From contig JAFZGH010000296.1 of assembly GCA_017555465.1 (NCBI GenBank), positions 1 through 20,559 on the forward strand: DNA of 20,559 nucleotides, read 5' to 3'. Shown here piece by piece: positions 16,301 through 20,559 of this stretch. Made by a program: the position numbers and the translations under genes. The notes beneath the pieces were generated by a model, which did no database searches, was not told where the DNA came from, and saw nothing but the letters and a program-made list of their open reading frames with translations. This DNA comes from Akkermansia sp. Its GTDB lineage: Bacteria > Verrucomicrobiota > Verrucomicrobiia > Verrucomicrobiales > Akkermansiaceae. Position 1 is the stretch's first letter. The number at the start of each line of letters is the position of its first letter.

Positions 16301-19299
16301 CTGGTGCCGATACAGAATCTACCGCTCCCACGCTGTATGAGTACGATGTCATGGGAAATGTCATCCGCGAGACACTGGCCTTGGCAGAGGAGCCGTCGGC
16401 GGAAAATTCTCCCGTCACGGAATATGCCTACGGCGCGGAAAGCACGGAGGAGGGGATTTTCAGCCTCACCACCACGACCCGCTACAACGCTGCCGGGCAG
16501 CCGCTCATCAGCACGCAGAAGCGGCTTGTCTCGCAGCTGAGCCCCACGCTGGAAAGCAAAGTGATTTCTGTTAGCGAACGCGGCTTGACTTCCTCACAAT
16601 GGAGCGTCTATAATACAGATACGAAGCGTATCCGGTACAGCAGCGTCCCTACATCTGACATCACCGCCGAAGCGGTGACGGTGGGAGGCTTTGCGGTTTC
16701 GCAGAAAGATACTTCTGGTATTGAGATCACCGCCACCCGCCGCTACACCGCTACGGGCATGGAACTGGCGCATACCGATGGCCGCGGCAATACGACCACG
16801 ACCGTGACGGATATCGCCGGTCGCGCCACCTGCGTGACCGATGCTGCGGGGAATGTAACCTCTACGGCCTACTGCCCCTGCTGCGACCAGCCCGCTACGG
16901 TGACGGACGCAATGGGGAATGTGGCCCATTACCGCTATGATATCCGCGGCCGCAAGGTGGCCGAATGGGGTACGAGCATTCTGCCTGCATGCTTCGGTTA
17001 CGATGAGGCGGACAACATGGCCAGGCTCACCACCTACCGCAACCCGGCAGGAGATATCACCACCGACCCGTCTGGTATGCAGGGTGACGTTACCACCTGG
17101 GTTTACGACCCCGCCACCGGGCTGGAACTCCGCAAAACCTACGCCGACAACAGCAGCGTGGTGAAAACCTACGATGCCTACAATCGCCTGGAGACAGAGA
17201 CTACTGCCCGCGGAAAGGTCAAGACGCACAGCTACGAAACAACTCGCGGGCTGCTGCTTGGTACTGCCTATTCGGACTCTACCACCCCGCGCAGTTATGC
17301 CTACAACCACCTCGGCCAGCTCATGCAGGTGACCGATGCTGCAGGAATCCGCACCATCGGCTACAACGCCTACGGTGAACAGGAGACGGATTCCCTGCTG
17401 GCAGGCGGCAAGACCCACCTCATCACCGAGACGCGCGATGCGCTGGGGCGCTCCTCCGGCTACACCTATGCCAAGGACGGTGCCACCCAGCAAACCGTCA
17501 CCACTGGCTACGGTGCAGACGGGCGTATTGCTACGGCGGGCTTCCTGCACGGCGGTGCCGCAAAGCAGTTCAGCTACGAGTATCTGCCTGGCGCGAACCT
17601 GTTGCAGAAGCTCACACTGCCCAGCAACATGACGCTCACGCAGGAATATGAGCCGAAGCGCGATCTGCTCACCAGTATGCTCTACAAGCGCAGCAATACC
17701 GGCATTGCCCACCGCAGCTACGCCTACGATGCGCTTGGACGCCCGCTCACCCGCACCACCTCGCGCGACAACGACACGGTGACAGATACTTTCGGTTACA
17801 ACACCCGCAGCGAGTTGACCAGTGCCCAGGTGAACAACGCCGCCTATGCCTACGATTACGACAATATCGGCAACCGCGCCGCCGCTGTCGTAAACAGCTC
17901 CGGCGTGGCAAGCCGCACAGATTATCTGACCAATAATCTCAACCAGTACACCATGCTCTCGGTGGATGACCTCACGGACTTCATCCCGGACTACGATGCC
18001 GACGGCAACCAGACCCGGGTGAAAACCAGCACTGGCATCTGGGCCATCACCTACGATGCCGAAAACCGCCCCACCGACTTTACCAGGGTAGACAGCAGCG
18101 GCAGCACGACCGTCCACTGCGAGTACGACCACATGGGCCGTCGCGCCACGAAGCAAGTTAGCGTCAACGGAGAAATCACGCTGCACCAGCGCTACCTATA
18201 CCGCGGTTACTTGCAAATCGCCTGTGTTGACCTCACTCGCGCCGCGCACCCTGCGCTCTGGTTCATAACGTGGGATCCGACGCAGCCCGTAGCCACGCGT
18301 CCGCTGGCCATTCAGAAAAACGGCACCTGGTACACCTACGGCTGGGACCTGACGAAGAACATCTGCGAAGTCTACGGACAGCACGGCTACATCCGCACCT
18401 CCTATGCCTACACACCCTATGGCGAAGTCACGGCAGAAGGGGACATCACCCAGCCTATCCAGTGGTCCAGTGAGTACAACGACACAGAATTAGGCCTCGT
18501 CTACTACAACTACCGCCACTACAACCCGTTGGATGCTAGATGGATTGGGCGGGATGTTATACCTGACTATAATCTATATTTATATTCCTCTCATCCTGTA
18601 ACAAAAATAGATAGACTTGGTTTGTATAAAATCAGCATACAGATATCTAGGATTAAAGCTCCTGACATCGTATATGCTACAGAAGCAGAAATAGCAGAAT
18701 ATGAAAGAAAGGCTAATATTCTTGGCAAAATTGATCATGGCGGTGATGGCGTATTTGCGACAACACATGGTGTTATTGAGCCGTCAAATATGACCGTAAC
18801 ATGTGTGTACAGAGATAAATGTTGGAATCCTAGCTTAATAAAAATACGCCCAAGCATTCTTATTTTAATTAATAAGAAAAAAGTTGCAAAAATATTCCAT
18901 GGGGCGCCAGCCGGTCTTTCTGAATTTAGAAACATGGAAATGGATTATATTCCTTCTAATGATGGGACAAAAGGTGCAGATCCAGTTAAGACTCTTGAAT
19001 TTGAAATGGAACATTTTCGAGATCTTAACGCGTGGTTAGGAGGGAAGGGGATTAAAGATTCATTGAAAGGAGAAATAGAATTACTTTTATCTAATCCTGA
19101 TATTGGAAAATCAAAAAAGAGTTGCGAAATAAAAACAAAAGTTAAATTAATGTTCCTTCTTTATGAAGAATATATTAAAGTGGCGCAATCAAGCCAAGAT
19201 CGCTATGATAACGGGCCAAACGCACCACATATAGTTGATGGCGATTATCCCGATATTGCAACATGGTTCACAACATATACAAATACATATAATAATTAA
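13354..19299 (+). CDS. Giant Rhs/YD-repeat protein with variable C-terminal tip
   Basis: A 1981-residue Rhs-family protein, the kind that forms a beta-cocoon around a C-terminal toxin. Residues 1-80 are Ser/Thr/Asn/Ala-rich with no signal peptide. A Cys-rich acidic linker lies near 214-245 (CNPCGCG). From about 545 onward there are roughly fifteen YD repeats (YEYDSDGRV, YTYDAAGRT, YAYDALGRP and similar). The Rhs-associated core ends at about 1710-1757 with GLVYYNYRHYNPLDARWIGR and PVTKIDRLGLY. The rest is a unique tip. Extra Cys clusters (CSC, CC, CPCC) punctuate the repeats. Codon usage shifts toward GC-ending codons after about 16,200 and turns abruptly AT-rich after about 18,535, so the gene is mosaic. 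Contact-dependent or secreted toxin delivery is inferred from the family; the export route is unknown. An in-frame TGA at 13342-13344 fixes the upstream limit of the frame. Confidence 0.93.
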   Translation: MKKDNDTPTNGSVSDVNAADVTNITPETAASLDSANLNSGTDCATSSYPTMNIDTNTNDGIALASSESTPQTVTRTEIASAGTPICVHDTNEENFSFGPISFSIKQGGAQVKARVTADDRGTMYITDSNGNSVLSVFGDVDIWQKTEDPTHWQKTSETVTLPEGQYTITGTVENTKLSTAQNNLAYFRYEIQAQYTIIKGIDDEDADKEEEPPVCNPCGCGSQDGDDTNPPSDPTPGSPDDECSGVVSSSGGATSPDTTALMLADESAVSVAAVTQPTTMRYNSVWAWKAQLQDGVLTIRPTSGRRMRFAILDNSSVALPVLLTQHHNVRVELQNADLTPCTSGTPAFWTLTEANGRRVRFETTNGTVAAVVASSGKVTTAAEHAAQVQERFDVAGNMVSCYSPTQGLMLSSVDENGATVLSWFDPANVTVDENGNYVTTGEPYKTSIHLTAVVNGVETTTVTRQQAGLPAHTVTRVVDGNTVTVTKGTGEDAIIRTWVTTYPEVGMTQRVETVRKGSMDATPASCSCLVRKLTEGGWLTISETEGYGTDLARTTTYDYNNKFHISRINRPDGGYTEYEYDSDGRVTKETTPWGNGGKKRTRYVYNANSARFYDNRPVKIYTDYQETNSSSWLNIKVVDYIYETTPAEERTTSRTYAAGVSHQQVTIEERYGEAPEYSYAAGKPKFSQAVNGVQTVHEYEATTLHDAIHKHTVITKANGELVAAQSRKTEEFIAADDTITFEQESIWDGENWLLLSTTAFEYDEQKRVVRTTRGNGRSSSISWMCCGKLSETDEDGITTSYGYNSAHQLVEVIRSEVKDSDVVVTPEAITTYTYDAAGRTLTSRRDIGAMTTTESIAYDALGRVISQTDILGRVTTTHYSEDELTSTETSPAGATTITQRNLDGSTARIYGTAQREVQYSYTRNGNNLVTTTALADGSILAQNSTNGFGQEIVTATPNTLGGFIYAHSEFNSRGQMVKSWSDTGADTESTAPTLYEYDVMGNVIRETLALAEEPSAENSPVTEYAYGAESTEEGIFSLTTTTRYNAAGQPLISTQKRLVSQLSPTLESKVISVSERGLTSSQWSVYNTDTKRIRYSSVPTSDITAEAVTVGGFAVSQKDTSGIEITATRRYTATGMELAHTDGRGNTTTTVTDIAGRATCVTDAAGNVTSTAYCPCCDQPATVTDAMGNVAHYRYDIRGRKVAEWGTSILPACFGYDEADNMARLTTYRNPAGDITTDPSGMQGDVTTWVYDPATGLELRKTYADNSSVVKTYDAYNRLETETTARGKVKTHSYETTRGLLLGTAYSDSTTPRSYAYNHLGQLMQVTDAAGIRTIGYNAYGEQETDSLLAGGKTHLITETRDALGRSSGYTYAKDGATQQTVTTGYGADGRIATAGFLHGGAAKQFSYEYLPGANLLQKLTLPSNMTLTQEYEPKRDLLTSMLYKRSNTGIAHRSYAYDALGRPLTRTTSRDNDTVTDTFGYNTRSELTSAQVNNAAYAYDYDNIGNRAAAVVNSSGVASRTDYLTNNLNQYTMLSVDDLTDFIPDYDADGNQTRVKTSTGIWAITYDAENRPTDFTRVDSSGSTTVHCEYDHMGRRATKQVSVNGEITLHQRYLYRGYLQIACVDLTRAAHPALWFITWDPTQPVATRPLAIQKNGTWYTYGWDLTKNICEVYGQHGYIRTSYAYTPYGEVTAEGDITQPIQWSSEYNDTELGLVYYNYRHYNPLDARWIGRDVIPDYNLYLYSSHPVTKIDRLGLYKISIQISRIKAPDIVYATEAEIAEYERKANILGKIDHGGDGVFATTHGVIEPSNMTVTCVYRDKCWNPSLIKIRPSILILINKKKVAKIFHGAPAGLSEFRNMEMDYIPSNDGTKGADPVKTLEFEMEHFRDLNAWLGGKGIKDSLKGEIELLLSNPDIGKSKKSCEIKTKVKLMFLLYEEYIKVAQSSQDRYDNGPNAPHIVDGDYPDIATWFTTYTNTYNN
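18616..19299 (+). other. Variable C-terminal tip domain of the Rhs protein, putative toxin
   Basis: Residues about 1755-1981 follow the LGLY boundary and match no family I recognise. The first half looks beta-rich (SILILINKKKVAKIF). The second half has a helix with FEMEHFRD, which resembles a zincin HExxH whose first His is Phe. About 85 residues later comes SQDRYDNGPNAPH, similar to the Q-x-x-YD pattern of zincin-like DUF922 proteins. This is suggestive only. AT-rich composition unlike the Rhs body indicates horizontal exchange of the tip. Toxicity is inferred from position. Confidence 0.55.
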
Positions 19300-19307
19300 C
19301 AAATTCA

Positions 19308-19338
19308 ATGCCGTGCCACTTGTATGGTGGCACGGCAT
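19308..19338. repeat. 12-bp hairpin between the rhs tip and its downstream gene
   Basis: ATGCCGTGCCAC (19308-19319) pairs perfectly with 19327-19338 across the 7-nt loop TTGTATG. There is no T tract after it on either strand, so it is not a standard terminator. It could stabilise the rhs 3' end or partly attenuate readthrough. The loop overlaps the -35 of the next promoter. Confidence 0.7.
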
Positions 19339-19349
19339 AAACGTATAAT
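19320..19349 (+). promoter_or_regulatory. Candidate leaderless promoter of the putative immunity gene
   Basis: TTGTAT (19320-19325) and a perfect TATAAT (19344-19349) are 18 nt apart. The predicted start falls at about 19355-19356, on the ATG itself, and no Shine-Dalgarno is present. Independent expression of this gene would suit an antidote role. Confidence 0.5.
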
Positions 19350-19354
19350 CTAAT

Positions 19355-20323
19355 ATGTTCAAAAAAATTATTGCTATTGTTTTGACGGCGGGTGTAGCTT
19401 TCGCAGAAGTTGTGTTTAATTATGAGGGATATTGTTATGGTAATGAAATACCTAGAAATTATTATAGCTTAATCACAAGAGAAAGAAATGTAGTCATTCA
19501 GAAAAATAAAACATATGCTGTTGTTCGTGTGATGAATAAAAATCAAGATGATATTTATATTTATGACATGAAGTTTGACATTACAAAGGAGGATGAGCGG
19601 ATTGAAAATTCTGTTTTTGGGAAATTTAATTATTATTGCAAGACTACGGGACACCACATCGTGAAAGCTTTAGAAAGTTATCGGATTTTTGTTCCTATAC
19701 CAGAATCAATGTACCATAGAAGTGGAAAAATAGTAGTAGACATATCATGCTGCGGAAACTCGAATAGGGAGTATATGGATATCTGTATTGATTCTCTCTT
19801 AAGCAGGAGATGTAGCTTAAAATTGTCTACGCCTAGTTACGGGGGCCTCGAAGCTTCAATTCGATTATCTTCAGATAATCAATACGAATTGAAATTAAGT
19901 GCTGTTGATGCTCATCCCACATATTTTATGTATCACAGGCGACTTGAGACCCCTATGGCGATTCTGTGTTCGGATAAAGGAAAAAATAATTGTAAGGTTG
20001 GTTGGTTTGGCTACGATGATTTTTGCAAAGATTATGTAGTTAAGGCTGTGCTGCTGCCCGGTGATAGCATAATTTCTACTGCGTACGTTTTTACTCAAGA
20101 TGTTTGGTTGGAGGGGGATGATGCGGCGTGTGAGAATAGCCAAAATACAGTTTTGATTCGATGCGAAGACGTAGATATAATAGCACAAGATTACGGCATG
20201 CTTGGGTGTGAGGAAATTAAGGATGATGCTTTGAGCGAGGTCATGGAGTTAGAGGAACTATTAATAAATCAAGAAACCGGAAACATGAAGCCAGTAGACG
20301 CTGGTTGTCATAAAGATGAATAG
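19355..20323 (+). CDS. Secreted Cys-rich protein of unknown function, putative immunity partner of the Rhs tip
   Basis: A 322-residue protein I do not recognise. It opens with a clear signal peptide (MFKKIIAIVLTAGVAFA, cleavage after residue 17). The mature part has about thirteen cysteines, including SCCGN, DICID, NNCK, DFCKD and IRCED, suggesting disulfides in the periplasm or outside the cell. The C-terminus is acidic and ends with an isolated Cys. It is AT-rich like the Rhs tip and follows it after 55 bp, the usual place for an immunity gene; a displaced rhs core follows directly. A periplasmic immunity protein would imply that the toxin acts in the periplasm. Equally it could be an accessory secreted protein. 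Function is inferred from position only. Confidence 0.7.
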   Translation: MFKKIIAIVLTAGVAFAEVVFNYEGYCYGNEIPRNYYSLITRERNVVIQKNKTYAVVRVMNKNQDDIYIYDMKFDITKEDERIENSVFGKFNYYCKTTGHHIVKALESYRIFVPIPESMYHRSGKIVVDISCCGNSNREYMDICIDSLLSRRCSLKLSTPSYGGLEASIRLSSDNQYELKLSAVDAHPTYFMYHRRLETPMAILCSDKGKNNCKVGWFGYDDFCKDYVVKAVLLPGDSIISTAYVFTQDVWLEGDDAACENSQNTVLIRCEDVDIIAQDYGMLGCEEIKDDALSEVMELEELLINQETGNMKPVDAGCHKDE

Positions 20324-20344
20324 GCTCGTATGCTATTTCTGCCC

Positions 20345-20559
20345 TTTATCCTAAACCACCTCGGCCAGCTCACGCAGGTGACCGATGCCGCAGGAATCCG
20401 CACCATCGGCTACAACGCCACGGTGACAGATACCTTCGGGTACAACACCCGCAGCGAGCTGACCAGTGCCCAGGTGAACAACGCCGCCTATGCCTACGAT
20501 TACGACAATATCGGCAACCGCGCCGCCGCTGTCGTAGACAGCTCCGGCATGGCAAGCCG
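20345..20559 (+). pseudogene. Displaced rhs core fragment with an in-frame internal deletion
   Basis: Bases 20354-20419 match 17305-17370 of the main rhs gene, and 20419-20559 match 17775-17915, with only about seven substitutions in some 205 bp. The join removes 405 bp (135 codons) and keeps the reading frame open to the window edge. There is no start codon; the 5' border is eroded by small deletions, and a possible match extends back to about 20345. It is an orphan core remnant of the type left when a new tip and immunity cassette displaces an older one. What lies beyond the window may be the old tip. Confidence 0.88.

Noticed and set aside
16594..18186. 530-codon minus-strand open frame opposite rhs
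   Set aside because: It mirrors the GC-rich YD-repeat codons and has no start signals or recognisable domain.
15001..18535. Periodic repeats in rhs considered as DNA-level tandem repeats or a CRISPR-like array
   Set aside because: The periodicity is at the protein level (YD repeats); the DNA units are diverged and there are no conserved spacers.
1..20559. tRNA, rRNA, CRISPR array or insertion sequence
   Set aside because: I saw no cloverleaf sequence, rRNA signature, regular direct-repeat array or transposase in the window.

Overview
The window reads as chromosomal DNA from a Gram-negative bacterium: it carries LPS (Kdo) synthesis and LPS-transport genes, a tripartite efflux pump with outer-membrane lipoproteins, and a very large Rhs/YD-repeat protein. 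The moderately GC-rich coding style, the oversized LptA/OstA-like protein next to kdsA and lptB, and a prepilin peptidase with a large insertion would fit a Verrucomicrobiota member such as an Akkermansia relative. That taxonomic guess is inference, not proof.

Region 1 (1-6593, plus): a drug-efflux operon. A sigma70-like promoter and a 12-bp perfect palindrome precede a MarR-type repressor gene. It overlaps a lipoprotein membrane-fusion protein gene, followed by an HAE1-type RND pump that keeps its proton-relay residues, then a NodT/TolC-family outer-membrane factor. The last gene seems to have its own promoter with almost no leader. A clean rho-independent terminator (6565-6593) closes the unit.

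Region 2 (about 6600-8747, plus): a type IV prepilin peptidase with a roughly 95-residue insertion and a degraded zinc motif. It is followed almost immediately by a DusB-like tRNA-dihydrouridine synthase.

Region 3 (8737-13106, minus): an LPS operon read in the order kdsA, lptC-like, lptA/OstA-like, lptB. It starts from a near-consensus promoter (13106-13078). The genes overlap or nearly touch: kdsA/lptC by 1 nt, lptC/lptA by 4 nt, and lptA/lptB with a 2-nt gap. Hairpins sit at the kdsA/lptC junction and inside the lptC signal-peptide codons. The logic is Kdo-8-phosphate synthesis coupled to the machinery that carries finished LPS to the outer membrane. lptB converges on and overlaps the dus gene.

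Region 4 (13054-20559, plus): an Rhs polymorphic-toxin-like locus. A 1981-codon rhs gene has a compositionally mosaic body and an abruptly AT-rich C-terminal tip. A 55-bp spacer with a 12-bp hairpin and a probable leaderless promoter follows, then an AT-rich gene for a secreted Cys-rich protein that sits where an immunity gene would. The window ends in a displaced rhs core fragment about 96% identical to the main gene but carrying an exact 405-bp (135-codon) in-frame deletion. This layout (core, variable tip, partner, orphan core) is the most interesting part of the window. Neither the tip nor its partner matches a family I can name with confidence.
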